Shown: one piece after another, positions 49,689 to 62,775 of the stretch | Numbering within the stretch: the stretch's first letter is position 1 | Layout: each line of letters starts with the position of its first letter | Assembly (NCBI GenBank): GCA_947579665.1 | Contig: OX388351.1 | Span: 55,622,939-55,686,938 of the forward strand | Source of the DNA: Sympetrum striolatum | Lineage: Eukaryota; Arthropoda; Insecta; Odonata; Libellulidae | Direction: 5' to 3' | DNA: 64,000 nucleotides | The notes under the pieces: model-generated | What the model was told of the DNA's origin: nothing | Seen by the model: only the letters and a program-made list of their open reading frames with translations | The model's database searches: none | Translations under genes and position numbers: made by a program

Positions 49689-49716
49689 GAGGTTGGCTGA
49701 TTTCTCAACCAACCTC
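49689..49716. repeat. 8-bp-stem hairpin
   Basis: GAGGTTGG (49689-49696) and CCAACCTC (49709-49716) are exact reverse complements around 12 bases. Possibly chance. Confidence 0.6.
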
Positions 49717-50316
49717 AACGAAATAGTGTCTTTTTTCTAAGTTTAATAAAATTAACAAATAATTATAATTGTGATGTAACGATTATAAGATTAACTAGTT
49801 ACTTCTGCAATGCAAACATTATGTAGCACACAACTTTAACATATGTTAATGAAAAATAGCCCGCAAAGTAACTGAAAAGATAGTTTTGTTCAAGAGATCA
49901 CTTGTGAACACAAATATTTACAAATTATAGAATAAATTTATTTTAAACTAAAGAAATTTCTCCCATTCATCACTTATGGTGATAGTATATTCGATAACTT
50001 GATGATATTTGTACTTGAATCACATGGACCTACATTTTCAAGTTTTGAGAAAGCATTATTCGAGTTTATTTAAAGTTGAAACGCTTCCTTTCATTTATGA
50101 GTTGTGAATTTTCTGTAGAAATGATTTTATCTAAGTTTTCATTTTTCAAATTCAATGAAAGAAGTTTCTCATTATTATAGTATGGCAGTACCGTGGACCT
50201 AATCTTTTTGCATCAACATAAGAAAGGAAATCAAGAAAAATACACTACATTATTCCTAATTTTGTCTATCGAAAGACTCACTCCCTCTTCTAATTTTTTC
50301 TAATTTAGTAAGGAAG

Positions 50317-50332
50317 GGTTGAATATTCAACC
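50317..50332. repeat. 16-bp perfect palindrome
   Basis: GGTTGAATATTCAACC reads the same on both strands. It is short enough that chance cannot be excluded in 64 kb. Confidence 0.6.
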
Positions 50333-53300
50333 AATCGTCGAGCCAATGGCTCTTACAGTCCATTTCTTTTTATAAATAATAATATAGAACTTCTCTAGAA
50401 AATAAAGAGAAATACAATTCATATAGTTTTAGGAAAAATATTTTGCGAGACTAATATGACCGTAAAAATTACATTTTGCTTGTTAGATGGAGATAAGATT
50501 GTGCAATTGAATTCTTCTTCATCGTATCAAGTGTAATGACAATTATTTATTGAGAAAAATTTCGATACTTCATAATTACGCTTCTCTCTATGGTCCTTGA
50601 TTGGCGATACTTAACGATTGCACTTTTCACAAAGAGCCTTAATCTTTGTGAGAATGACTTCAAATAAATTACTTTTCCAAGAAAACGTGAATTTCGGAGT
50701 GTCACCGCTTTCGGATCATGAAATTCTTTATTTTTCGCATAAAATTGCCTCGATCACTGAATAAAAATTCCAAGAAAGTGACAATTTGTGCTGCTTGAAT
50801 CACCGCAGCAGTAAGATGAGAAAAAATGGATTGGAAAGAAAAATTGGCTTCGTCTCGCAGAACTTTATAGCCTTGTTTTCGTGGATATACAGAAAAAACA
50901 ATGGGAATAAAATAAAACAATTCTTCATCATCCAGCGGAAAAGACTTAGTTTTGGTTTGATATTTTCTCGGCATCATTCAGTTCACGCGCAGCTGAGATT
51001 ATTTAAAACCTCTTCTAAAAGAACAAAATCGCCGTTTGCTTGACGATTCCTTAATTAAACCTGCAGTTTGGGAATGGGTGTTTTTAAAATATCATGACTT
51101 GTGAGAAAGGGAATGAAACATGAGAAGAGTTGTACTCCTTATCATTCCTCGAAGAATAACAGTAAATGTGAGTTTACGCGAATCATCCCACTTTCTTCTT
51201 CACTTTGTACATTGGCAATCCTTTGTTTAAGGGATACCAGATATCTTTTTGAAATATTTATAAATTGAATATACAAAGAAAGTTCTTAAAAATTCCTGAA
51301 AGTCTCTATTACTACTTGTCTAAACTATGTTTATATACATTAGAATGTGGTAATATTAAATGTGATGTTAATAGTTGATCTAATTGCTTGTACACACATT
51401 ATCGCTTCGTAGCGTGCTATAGAAACTTCGAATATAGAGTGACTGTCATAATGTCGGCTCTTAGTTCGAAAGAAGCACAAACTAATCGTTCCATCAATTT
51501 GCATGGTGAATGTTGGAATATTATCTCCTCGTGTTATTAGATAAGCTTATAAAGGTATCGTAAGAATAAAACAATGATGTGAGTGTAGCCGGTTTTTTGG
51601 GCGTAACCATTTAAGCTAAAATGCTAGATGTAACGTACCCTCAGGGAGCACTGCTAACACACATTCAAGATGCAGGTCAAGAGAGATGGAGAAGAGGGTG
51701 TTTGCTAACACTCTTCGGGCAGCAGATGAGGCTCTCGTGGTCCATTCTCTCAGACGGAAACAATTATCCGCCATCCATCCTCTCTCCCTCTCTCGTTGTA
51801 ACACTTCCTTTATCTCCCTTTTCTCCCTTGTGTATGCAGTGATTCTGAACTCTCCAAACTATCACTCATTTTTCACGTGGATATTTTCGAAATTCCAAGT
51901 GCCGGTTGTAAGTGCCTCATAACAGGGTATCCAACCTGTTAATGTAACACCAATCACAATAGCTAATTGCCTTTCTAATGAGATAGTATCTTTCACTGAA
52001 TGATGAAAAATTAGGTTCCAATATTTAATTCACATGTACCGTCTGTAGGGAGAGTACCCATTTTAAACATATGTGCGAAGTATTCCTCCTTCAAAGTTTA
52101 CCGCAGTCAACTTTTATACTTTAAAAAATGTACAAAAACTTGCATTTATAGCAAAATAAATATTATTACCACATCACTGCACGGACTTTTTGTTTTACAA
52201 TGTTATAAGTGAAAATATTGCAGAAAATAGTCAAAGATGAACTTGAATGACCATAGACAGATGTTCGAGTCTTAAAATCTCTAATACATTAACAGTCGGG
52301 TCCCAACTTTCTAGGCATATGAAAGTAAGAGCACGTTTCTCACGGTATTTATAAAGGTAAACTATTGAGATACTTTTGTATCTTTTAATTGCCTAATGTT
52401 CAAAACATTCACTTTCTCTTATAATTTATTTAGTGCTCCTTCTAGCTATTCGTTCCTGGATTTTGAAAAACAAAATATCTATGTTCATATGGGAAAAAGA
52501 AGAGTTATTCTAAAATTTTTCGACTAATTTTTACTTAAGGGTTGATCATCTCAAGTTATGCCAATGTTATGAAGGGGTGGCTGGATATTCATAATCTTTC
52601 AAAGACGAAAGAGGTAACTGAAACTAGAAATAACCGGCTAGTAACAAAGTCATTTTGGAATAGGTTGATAGATCACGACAACAAATGAACGAACAAAATG
52701 ACAAAAAATTGTAGTTTCGGTTTTATATATAAACAATTAAATGTAGGAAGAAGAATAGTTTCAATAAATGTCGTGTACTCAGCTTTAAATATGAGAAGCA
52801 AAGCCAAACTCGTCAGTACACTTTTTAATTTACGATTGAATTTTCTCGTGATCTTCAGTCGATTGAATTCAAAAAATCGGGTGCATGGAGAGTGAACATT
52901 CATCAAAATTATTTAGATATACATTTATGAAAATAAAATTGGTGTGAAAAAACTTTCTCAATTCCAGGGAGCATTGCTATGCTTTTAATTATTTTGATAT
53001 TATAAAAGAATACTCACTCATTTAGGATCAAATAGATCAATTTTGAACAATTTAATGAATCGTCTAATAACTTTATTTGTATTATTGTGCGAAGGATAAC
53101 GTATAACGCCGACAAACATAGAAGTTCTCTAACGCCCAAAGTTTCTCTTGTTAGGTGTGCCTAAACCGTCCACGTCAATTCTTCGTTCCCACAGTCTATT
53201 GTGGCAAAGCTGTACTCAAATATATTCGAAATTAACATACATATGGGAAATAAGATTTTAATAAGAGAGTAATAATTAACTCTATTTGTTATTTTCTTCT

Positions 53301-54253
53301 TGGCTAGGCTCGTATATTACAGGGTGTGTTTGTTTGTAGGAAAGGTCCGTATTGGTACGATTCCTATAAATAAAATAGGTTAGTAACCGGGTGTTATAAT
53401 GCTATCAATACACTTTCTAAAGATATTGTGTTTTTTAAATATTTGACGTAGTGAAATTTTGTAATAACTAATTCAATATAGAATCACACCGGTATAGAAT
53501 CACCCCTGTTGATCTGTCTCAGACATAGAACATCTCAATGTGTTTACCATTTGTGGCAGTGATAATGATGGATTGGACAAACTGACATCTTAGACAGGAT
53601 CGATTCCAATATGGCTGACAAATGGCATCTGTTACATTATGCGAACCATTTTGAGGTGAATACTGCGCTTTGATTAACTTTTGCGGGTCAAATTGAATGT
53701 AACATCGGTCAATGCGTTGGCGGCATGTTAAACGTTGAAATATTTAAAATTTTAGGTGTATCTCTGCTACAATATTATCTTAAACAGACTCCTCTTATCC
53801 ATAATATTTACTATTGGAGAAAAGACTTTAGCATATTTTTAGATTATTATGTGGTTTACAATATAAGTGCAATGCTCTTTTGTTATTATAAGACCCGTTT
53901 TCTTCCCCTCTGACTTTGCCTAGTTTGCCTTTAAATTGCAAAATGAAGCCTGTATACATTCGCAATGGCGATTTCAATGTGAAATAGACCAGCAGAAAGC
54001 ACAGCAAAAACTCTTAACTGTATAATAACACACAAGTACCACTTAATTTCAAGTTTTGATGACGGTTAAGTTCGGATTATGACCTAAATGTCGTCGTTAA
54101 GAGAGAATATGTAATCTCCATTCGTTAAAAACGTAATTCCTGATGGACTATAGTAATGCAATTTTAGACTTAGAGAATGGACGGCCATCTACAATTACAA
54201 AAACCGCGAAATATTTTTAACCTACTTTACAGTTAATGTTAGAATAGTGATAG

Positions 54254-54319
54254 CAAACACATGTGCCGTAATGTTATTTACATCTGAAGTTATCCCTCTC
54301 AAAGTAGCACATGTGTTTG
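54254..54319. repeat. 13-bp inverted repeat around 40 bp
   Basis: CAAACACATGTGC (54254-54266) is the exact reverse complement of 54307-54319. The spacing is compatible with a tiny MITE or a stem-loop. No target-site duplication is obvious. Confidence 0.65.
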
Positions 54320-55309
54320 GTTTATACGATGAATATAATGATAATAGTTATTTCCATTAAAGCTCGTGTGAATGTTGGGTTACAGAATACTTAAATCGAG
54401 AGTCTCTATTCTAAGAGCATTCATGAAATTAATCCTTTCATTTAATAAATAAACGATACTTTATAGGATTTTCAGTAATTTACAAAAACTTTTGAGTTTT
54501 AAAATGTTTAATGAATAAATAGCACTAAGCATACACGTCGTGGAATGCTGAAAGGAGACATTTTTAGTTTCTTAAATTCTATGCTAAAGCAATATCTTTT
54601 CATCGGCTTTTTTAATAATAATGGAATAGCAAGTGATGTTAGAGAATAATCTGATATATAATATCACGCACAATTTAAAAAATATATTTTTCGATTATTG
54701 CATTTTTTGTCAATTTTATCTCGAACTTTTTATAGAATATATAATAAAGATCATTAAAAAAGTAGGTAATCCTTGAAAGACTGAGATAAAAAGCTACGAT
54801 TGCTTCATAAATTTAGGGAATATTCATTCACGGAAGACATAACCGGTATAACCAACTGCTATTTCGGCTGATTCAGTAATGAGCACACATTAACAGAAAA
54901 GATACAAGGACAAGCCGTTTTAAAAATCCATTCTCTCCACGAACAATACGCAATACCAACAAGCTGATGAAATACAAATTCTTGCTGTCGCTGCCTTAAG
55001 GTACACGCCAAAGTAGACTTTTAGGTTATAAATGTAGATTAAAGTGTGAAACATGTATAATTAATCAATCGCAAAGTCTTAATTACAAAATTATCTCATC
55101 CAAAGAAGGAAAATTTCGGTCCGTCACAGTGTTCTTAGCGGCACGCCAACGTCAGAAAAACTCGCTATGAACCGAGATTACCTTATAAATACACTATATT
55201 ATACCAATAAATGGAATAAAATTGTCACAATGTTATTCAATTAATATGAAGTGATATTTAAAAAGCTCTTTGTTCCATCTCTGAAATACGAAGTTAACTA
55301 ACGAATTCA

Positions 55310-55384
55310 ACCAAAGGTGCGGCCTTCCGCTTGCCTCCATTCCCGCAAAGTGGCCCCCCGAGCTAAAACAGTTGCCCACTCCTG
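55310..55384 (-). mobile_element. Lone hAT-like terminus
   Basis: Read on the minus strand from 55384, the sequence is CAGGAGTGGGCAACTG, then TTTTAGCTCGGGGGGCCAC, then a GC-rich stretch with GCGGAAGGCCGC. CAGGGGTGGGCAA followed soon by GGGCCAC is a familiar hAT terminal pattern (Charlie/Buster-like). A matching left terminus was not found within a few kilobases, so this is a solo or truncated end. Confidence 0.5.
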
Positions 55385-58300
55385 CTATAGGGGATAATAT
55401 TGCTTCTATCTTGATATTTTAGTTATACATAAAATACTGAAATTCTTTTCATTTATGGGGTGATGAACCATTTGACAATGTTTTGCCCTGAATAGAATAT
55501 ATCTCTAACCCTTATTTCTATTGCATTATGTTGTGCTGTACATAATAAATTAGGTAGAGGTTGGAAATTCTGCCAGATATTTGAGCTTATGCTCAGAAAA
55601 TTGCTAACAGGCAAGATTATATACATTCCTATTAGTTACGGCATATAAACCTAAATGAACATTAATTGCTACACCTGTTTAAGCCGCGTGCGTGCAGGGG
55701 CGACCGAGAATCGGAGGGGTTTCCATTTCTCCCCTCCAAACCCTATTCCCCACTCCGAGCAGTCAGTCTCTCTCTTGCATGAGAGCGGAAAGGTCGTCCC
55801 CATGTCCTCGTCTTTTCTCTGTTATAACCCATCTACTGGAGTCGGAATTACTAGTAATACTGCGATAAGAGGAAAGTGGTTAGCGAAGAGTGTACATGGT
55901 CTTCTAGTGATCTCCTAGTGGAGTTCAACTCGTGTCAAGTCCTGTAATGGATACATAGCTTTCGTTAGAATATCGAATTCGGGTTTATGGCTAATGAAAA
56001 GATAGACCCGAGGAGATCTTACGGGATTGAAATGTGCAAGTGCTTCTGTGTTACATATATTTGAAGCTTTTATAGTGAAGGTACTTTTTAGCAGCCAAAC
56101 CATGGTAACGGAGATGAATGCTGTAAAAAATCACACTGCCCTGACATGCAGAAAGGAGGTGAAAACTATGGACCAATGTGCAGCGAATGAATGCAGAATG
56201 AATGTTCATGCAGGAATTCTTGGACACGAGTTCAGCCATCGCCAGCTTCAACTGAATATTTTATGGAACAGCTAATTATGGAGGCATCATAAGGGGAGTG
56301 TCGTGGAAGCGGGCATCAATAGTCCTTCAGTGGCAGCTGAAATCGTGATATGGCTCATGGAACACCGTGTGGTATATCCGAAATACCTCGAGAAATGCGG
56401 TGAGATCATTCTTTTACTATCTAATACTTTTTTGTTAAAACTTATTTAAAAATGTCATGTCTCCCAACATAAGAGGTATTTTTTGCAGTTTTCCAAACAG
56501 GTGGGAGAACATTTAAACTATTATTCTTTGTTTTGGCTTTTTATTCTGCTGTGATGAAATATGTCTCGCCATTCTTGCGAATAATTCATGTTTATCAACT
56601 TCATTACCGAAGAAGTAAATATGCCTTCCCTTGAACTCTTTACGTACAATCCTTATGCATAACATAATTAATTTCAATTGTAACTACAAATATTATTTGG
56701 CTAGCTACTAATCAGTTCACTATTAGCAGGTTTCATTGTATCATAATGTTGCTGACCTTTTTTCTACAAAGGTAAGAACTCGTTTAGTACACATGTCCCT
56801 TACTCCAAGTAAAAACATTTACTTCGGGAAACAACTTATACAAAACCTCTTGGTTCAAATAAAATGTTAAATTTTAATCATAAAACATCGATTCTTAATT
56901 CATAAGATATGAACTAGGTAAAATATGTTTCTTATAAATGAAGTAGCAAACCATAATTGTTACTTTCCAAATCTTTCGTTTGTTTACATGAGGGCGAGCG
57001 TGTAGCGCTGAAGGTGGAAAAGTTGGAGATAACCGAAGTCAGCCGATTATTACCGATGAGTAGAAGTTGATGATAATCAGAATTTATTATTCACATAGAC
57101 TAGCAAGATAACTAAGGATATAACTGAATTCGAATTTATATTTACTTCCTGAACACTTGGATGACGTCACATGAAAATATGGCCGTGATCGGCATAAAAT
57201 ATGATAGATATTTAGTATTTTCGTTAGAAATAAAGGCAAATACAAAATTTCAAGGAAAGTGTTCAGTTCCGTACTTCATTAGTTATATTTACTCCTTCTT
57301 TGTAGTGTGAAATACGTCGCAGTACGTAAATACAAACAATATTCATCCCTCTAATCAGGATCCATAGGGTATTCAAATATTTTCTAAATTTTCTTATTTA
57401 TAATTCGTATTACGAATTACTTAAAGTAATTGCACAAAGAAGGATATTGAATAATCCCTTTGAAGCACTTTGTGTTTATCGCCCATGAGCAATTACTTTA
57501 TATGAAAAAAGCAGCTTTATTTATTTCGGATGGGAAAAGGCGTGTTGTGAGTGCGGGCTGAATGACCCACCAATGCATTCACCTCTGAATGCGCTTTTCT
57601 AATCTGAGTGTAATCTCACACATCTGCCTAGGATTATCACGGATCAAAGCTTGGAGCAAAGATCAAAGCACGGAGTCCGTGAATGCGCTTCTGTACCTGC
57701 TAATTCTCTATCCGGTTGAAAGCGGATTTACATAGCTTATTTTTAATATTTAACTCGTGACTAAATTCGTTAAACGTAATAAATACCGTTTCACTCTCCC
57801 AGGATATGCCTGGAATATCTCATTATCAGTTATTTACATATATTTAATATTGTTATTCATTTATGATTCTTGCACCGCATTCCGTATGTTCATATTATTA
57901 CCGAATGCTTATTTATCACGCAAAACTTGTAGATTTACAATCTTGCACTAGAGGATTAGATTATATTTTAAGCAGAGCCAAAACTATTTTTGCTACAATT
58001 CCTCAATACTTGGAACTTTATTTCTTATGCCTAGGCTTTGAATAGAAAAAAAGGAAGCATTTACTTATTTGTGGTGATCTTAATAAATGGCTGTGTTGAT
58101 AAACGTGCTGCAGTATGAATGAGATTGAATATTGTCAATAATATTGGTCTCCCACCTTTATTGTAAAAAATATTTAATTAAAATATCATTGAGCTTTACT
58201 CACTTAGATTTTTTCCACTCAAAGCACTTGTTTCAGTCATTAAAGTGAAATTGATAGCTTATACTAGAACAGGAGCTATTTTCTAGTCTAGGTAGTCAAC

Positions 58301-60018
58301 CATCTTGATGTATAGGTGGGTTCGAAAGTGAGAGAAACAGAGACTCTGTTATACTGATAATATACGCTTATATACTATTCTGTCAGGGGCTATAAGCCTT
58401 CAATTTCAGTATAATTTGATCCTTATTCTTTCAGTAGTTGCCAGATTATGGGGGAGTGGGCACTATTTTAGAAAAAGTGTCTAAATACGGTCCAAACCGT
58501 AAGAAAATAAGTTTTTATAGAATGAAATCAGAAAATGCATTTTTTGATAGAACTTATTCCATTCCTTAATAATCAAAGTAAGGATAATATGTATATTTCA
58601 AAAGATTAAACATTCGAGTGTTGTCCAATTTGTCAATTTGCCTGAAAAATACAAGAAACAGTAGGTTAATAAAATGCTTGCGGTAAACTGAATATAAATA
58701 TATTGAAATGGGTAGGTTGAGTTTGAAAGGGAGGAAAAGTATCGTCAATGGTTAACAGCCTATATCAAATACGCAAAAACATCGATATTACATTTCCATT
58801 GGATTAGAGCCACCGATAAACGTTTAAGGTAACAAAACGTTCAAGCATGCCAACAAACATTGCAAAATTCAATGATAATTTGGTGAATGTTATTATATCA
58901 AACGCGTTGTTAAAAAACAAACTTATGTGGGCATTTTCCAGAATATTTATCCGATGAAAACAAAGCAAAACGGTTATGCTCACACAAACTAATGAATTTG
59001 CTCTTTTGTCTCTCGTTTCTATATTTTCTTCAAAATCTCTAAACCATATATCACTGTAAATCATTGGATCATAATGAATCTACCTATAAGAAAGAAGAAC
59101 ATACAGAAGTTGCTGTTTCATATCTGAAATATATCACGTCTGTTCACTGTTAATAATGTAAACGGTTTTCATTACGTTAGTTGAAACTGGGAAATATATT
59201 TATAATAGATTTTTTAAATCTTGAGCTCGGTTGTTATGAGTTAGAGAAAATTCAAAGATATCTAGCAGAATATTCCTTTCAAATAGATATATAACTTATT
59301 TCCTCTCTACTAAAGATGGATGTTTGATAAAATATGTCTTTTGGCCACTGCTTGGCTACATTCAAATGTATAGGTGCGTCTAAAAAATCATTAATTCTAG
59401 AATTCATATGAGTATTATTATTTTTGGCGGTCAGACTATAAAAGCATCGATGGTTTATTCCACAGATACATTTCATCACCCCAAAGAAGCCCAAATGCTT
59501 AATTAAATATGTTTAGGGAAATTATTGGTTTTCATTTTTAGCGTATGCGCTGCATTCTATAAAGTTACACTTGTTTGATTCAATAATATAAGATGCTTTT
59601 GTTAAAAAAAATTAAATAATACGACAAAATTAATAACAGTGGAATCACCAAACCATAAATAGTTCTACTGCTTTTAAATAGAAATTTTTTATTGAAAAAG
59701 GAGCTGAATTTCACAATATTCCTTCATTGACGGTGTTGCTAGGTCTTTCAACGACTTAATCCAGGAATGAAGAGGAATGATGAAGGGAAAAGGAACCTTT
59801 TTCCCATCAGTTTTCATTAAAAGGGATAAGTCGAATGGAGGATTGCTGAAGAACAAATATTATATTGTTGATGCTAAGTCAAAAAACTACTATAATGGAG
59901 ATTTAGAATCTACAATAACAGCCTTTGATAGCGCTTTGCACTTCCTTTGTACCGGTATTCGAAAACAACAGAAAGACCAGGGTCTATGACCTTCTAAGCA
60001 TCTTATAACCCCTTATAA
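55385..60018. other. Long unassigned stretch
   Basis: A GC-richer patch at 55670-55920 with a plus-strand frame (55655-55918) and frames on both strands at 56027-56275 and 56051-56251 have no known domains. The remainder is AT-rich. No transposon ends were recognised. Confidence 0.4.
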
Positions 60019-60085
60019 GCATCGGTGGTTTAGTGGTAGAATGCCTGCGACGTGGGCGGCCCGGGTTCGATTCCCGGCCGATGCA
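60019..60085 (+). pseudogene. tRNA-Gly(GCC)-like gene with deleted anticodon loop
   Basis: The 67-base sequence matches eukaryotic tRNA-Gly(GCC) closely. The acceptor stem GCATCGG (60019-60025) pairs with CCGATGC (60078-60084), followed by discriminator A. The D-arm contains GGTTTAGTGGTAGAAT (A box). The T-arm CCGGG-TTCGATT-CCCGG (60061-60077) contains a perfect B box. The anticodon arm is short by four bases relative to the usual 71: CCTGC (60044-60048) still pairs with GTGGG (60052-60056), but only GAC remains as loop, so no normal anticodon exists. Both Pol III boxes are intact and a T-run lies at 60117-60121, so transcription is possible, decoding is not. CATCTTATA occurs on both sides (59999-60007 and 60104-60112), suggesting retroposition. 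The antisense frame here (59984-60172) is an artefact. Confidence 0.85.
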
Positions 60086-62122
60086 AAATAACATTTCTGG
60101 TAACATCTTATAGGTGTTTTTAAGAAAGCCGTTAATCCGGTATTTCCTGTTCTTTCCGAATATCGATAGCAAGGAGAAGTGGTGCGATCCCTGACTTTTA
60201 TTTTGGCATTACCTGAGTATTTTAGACTTTTACCTCTAGGTCATTGATAGCCGTGTGCCAGTTTTTGCTTCGTTAAGTTACCGAAACATGAAACTACCCA
60301 TAAGTTACTATTTTCTGAATATAAACAGTGAATGCTGCACTATGAGATACGCCAGATGAAGCCCATGAAGATGTGTCCAAGAGTGTGAGAAATTGATGTA
60401 AAAGTCGATGCATTTTAGCTTTACTGAAAAACTAAAATCGTACTCAGACGAAGTTTGAGAATATTTGAGAGTAGACTAGCAAGGCTCGTTACTCTCGGAC
60501 AATCACTTTATATCATCACGTTATGTGGATTTGATTCACTTTAAGTTCTCAATAGCTCCTTTTACATTAGGGACCGACACCATTCAACACTTTTAAAAAG
60601 TTGCGAAAGCGAAATAGAGCAATCCCAGCATAATATTCCTTCCGGAAAACCAATTTTTCCTTTTGTCAGCAAAAGTGCAAGTGGAACGGTCGACCGTACA
60701 TGTTTTCATCGGTGTTGTCCGGTCTAACGTTCTCCTAAGGAAATTCGTCATCAAATGCGTTGAAGGTCATGAAAATTGCAGAGTTTTAACCTCCAACCCC
60801 GATTTATGATTTTCAGTATAAGTTGCTTACAGAGGTCGAGTGAATGTTTTCAATTTTTCCGTGGTGCTTTGAACACTTCTTCGCCGCCTCTTCTAAGAAG
60901 GCAGTGGTGGTTTTTTTGTGCCTTTGCCTTTAAAAACAGATCAAATAGTCTTTCGATTACATACTGATTTCCTCTAGGGATTCCTCTCCTTTTTCGAATT
61001 TAATTTTCCTGATTTCTCTGAGGAATTTTGAGTTTATTTTTGTAAGTGTCTTGAATATTTTATCTTATTTTCGGACCTTTGATGTGATATACGTTATCTA
61101 ATTTTGATATAGCTCAGCAATATCAATGGAAGGTAGATATTTTTGGGATCTTCCATAGCAGTCAAGCCTCGATTATACATCAACAAGAAAGTCATGATGA
61201 TATTTTCGATGATTAAATTAACTTTGGTGGCAAATTCTATATTTTCCGTGAAAAATATCAAACTGATCAATATTTTTAGTACTCAATATCTCAATAAAAA
61301 ATTTAGTAGCAAATTGCCACCATTATTTGGTGCGAAGCGAGGATATATATCACTTAGTTAACACTTAGGAATACCATACGAATTTCAGATCTTTTTCAGC
61401 CGGTGATAAAATCAATTCAAATATAAATAACCGGGCTTGTATATTTTAACATGAACTATTTATTTAATAAAAATAAATATAAAATTAATTTTTGATTGTT
61501 CAAATCCATACTTATAATATATTCTAGTAAATTTAAAGGTTAATGATACGGGCCTCAATGTATTTCTGGAATTGGCAGCACACTGTATAAGACGGCCGTT
61601 TTAATCATTTTCGTAGAATAAGAAAACTCTCTCTAAACAGCCTGAAATTGACCGTAAAACTTTCCACTCTCAACACAAATCAGACGGTATTCCGCATCTA
61701 CTCCTCATTCCCTAACTCAGAGCGAATAATGGCAAATGCAACGACCCAAATATCCACGAGTAAATGCCTATTGGAAAGCCAATAATTTTCATCCACGGAA
61801 TTGGAAACTTGCCAGAAAATAAAGATCAGCGCGAGAGTACAACTGTCGGAAAACAAGGAATGTATGGAACGGCATCGATTGTCTGAGTGCAAAGAGGATA
61901 TCATTGATTTTCATTCCGTAGGGGAGGAGAGTGAAGAAAAATGGGAAGGAGACATAGGAATTTCAGCATTCATTTCACCTTTACTGTAATATTGTATTAA
62001 AATTGTAGGAAGATAAAGATCACTATCTATGAATGAACGAAGGCTTGCATTTAATTTGGAAATTACAATAAAAAAAAACTACACGGAATCAGGCGTAACT
62101 TTGTGGTAATAATAAATTCAAA
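60086..62122. other. Unassigned sequence
   Basis: Short frames (60776-60967, 61143-61361, 61698-61904 minus, 61801-61989 plus) without recognisable domains. No repeats found. Confidence 0.4.
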
Positions 62123-62314
62123 CAAAATCCATATTGAGGAATCTTTTACTAAACCACAGAAAAAGTGCAGAAACGACCATGGTTTCGCAGCATGGCTGCA
62201 ACATCAGGCAAAAAGATAGGAAAAAATGCCTCATGATGCAACCATGCTGCGAAACCAAGGTCGTTTCTGCAATTTTACTGTGGTTTAGTAAAAGATTCCT
62301 TGATATGGATTTTG
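62123..62314. mobile_element. Foldback MITE, 88-bp arms
   Basis: Bases 62123-62210 and 62227-62314 are inverted copies with 8 mismatches in 88 positions (about 91% identity), around a 16-base purine loop. Both outer ends read CAAAATCCATAT inward. Arms this long with so small a loop mark a palindromic MITE or foldback element, and a transcript would fold into one long hairpin. Target-site duplication is unclear. The plus-strand frame at 62134-62331 runs through it and is an artefact. Confidence 0.9.
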
Positions 62315-62704
62315 ATAATAAAAAAGAGTAAAAGTATTGAAAACAAACGTTCAGTGAACTTAAAATAAAAAGGTGGAAGAGGAAAAACTATTTAAAGAGA
62401 GTACCTCAGTGATAACAATAATAACATTACGTTATAGAATGAATGAATAGTGTACTAAAGAAAGGGTACCTTACTATATATCCAGACTAGTAGGTTTCAT
62501 TCTCCTCTACTACCTCTTGGTAGCTAATATCAGAGGGGATGCTGTATCAATGGGACGGATGCATATATCAGATACGCAAATGAAAATTTTAAAAATTTAT
62601 AAACACAAGCGACTTTATGTTCATTACTTCAGAGTAACCCTTTTGGGAATAATAATAGTTGCTGTTTTCGCACGTAAATATGAGCGGATAGTTGTAGTGT
62701 GGTA
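62315..62704. other. Unassigned AT-rich sequence
   Basis: No supported feature. The frame at 62517-62729 has no recognisable domain. Confidence 0.4.
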
Positions 62705-62775
62705 TGCGGAACAGTTTCTTGTTGGTTAGATTGCCTTCCCGGGAAGTGGGAGATCTGGGTTCGACTCTCAGTCTT
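62705..62775 (+). repeat. tRNA-like sequence, probable SINE or tRNA pseudogene
   Basis: The T-arm CTGGG-TTCGACT-CTCAG (62755-62771) has five pairs including one G-T and contains a B box. A 17-base anticodon-like arm CCTTC-CCGGGAA-GTGGG lies at 62734-62750, with a possible GGG anticodon but no T33. Before it, TTGTTGGTTAGATTG resembles a D-arm/A box. No acceptor stem is visible, and a T-rich stretch (TTTTCTTTATTTTT) follows directly. A tRNA-derived SINE head or decayed tRNA fits best. Confidence 0.5.

Larger units (their letters stand above)
49076..55309. other. Long unassigned stretch
   Basis: A pyrimidine-rich patch at 49110-49290 adjoins the LINE and might encode a decayed frame on the minus strand, unrecognised. 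The rest is AT-rich with short frames (50702-50977, 51616-51842 on both strands, 52673-52906, 53725-53913), none recognisable. Small inverted repeats are listed separately. Confidence 0.4.

Noticed and set aside
59984..60172. Minus-strand frame containing GRESNPGRPRRRHSTT
   Set aside because: It is the antisense translation of the tRNA T-arm and acceptor stem, a well-known false protein.
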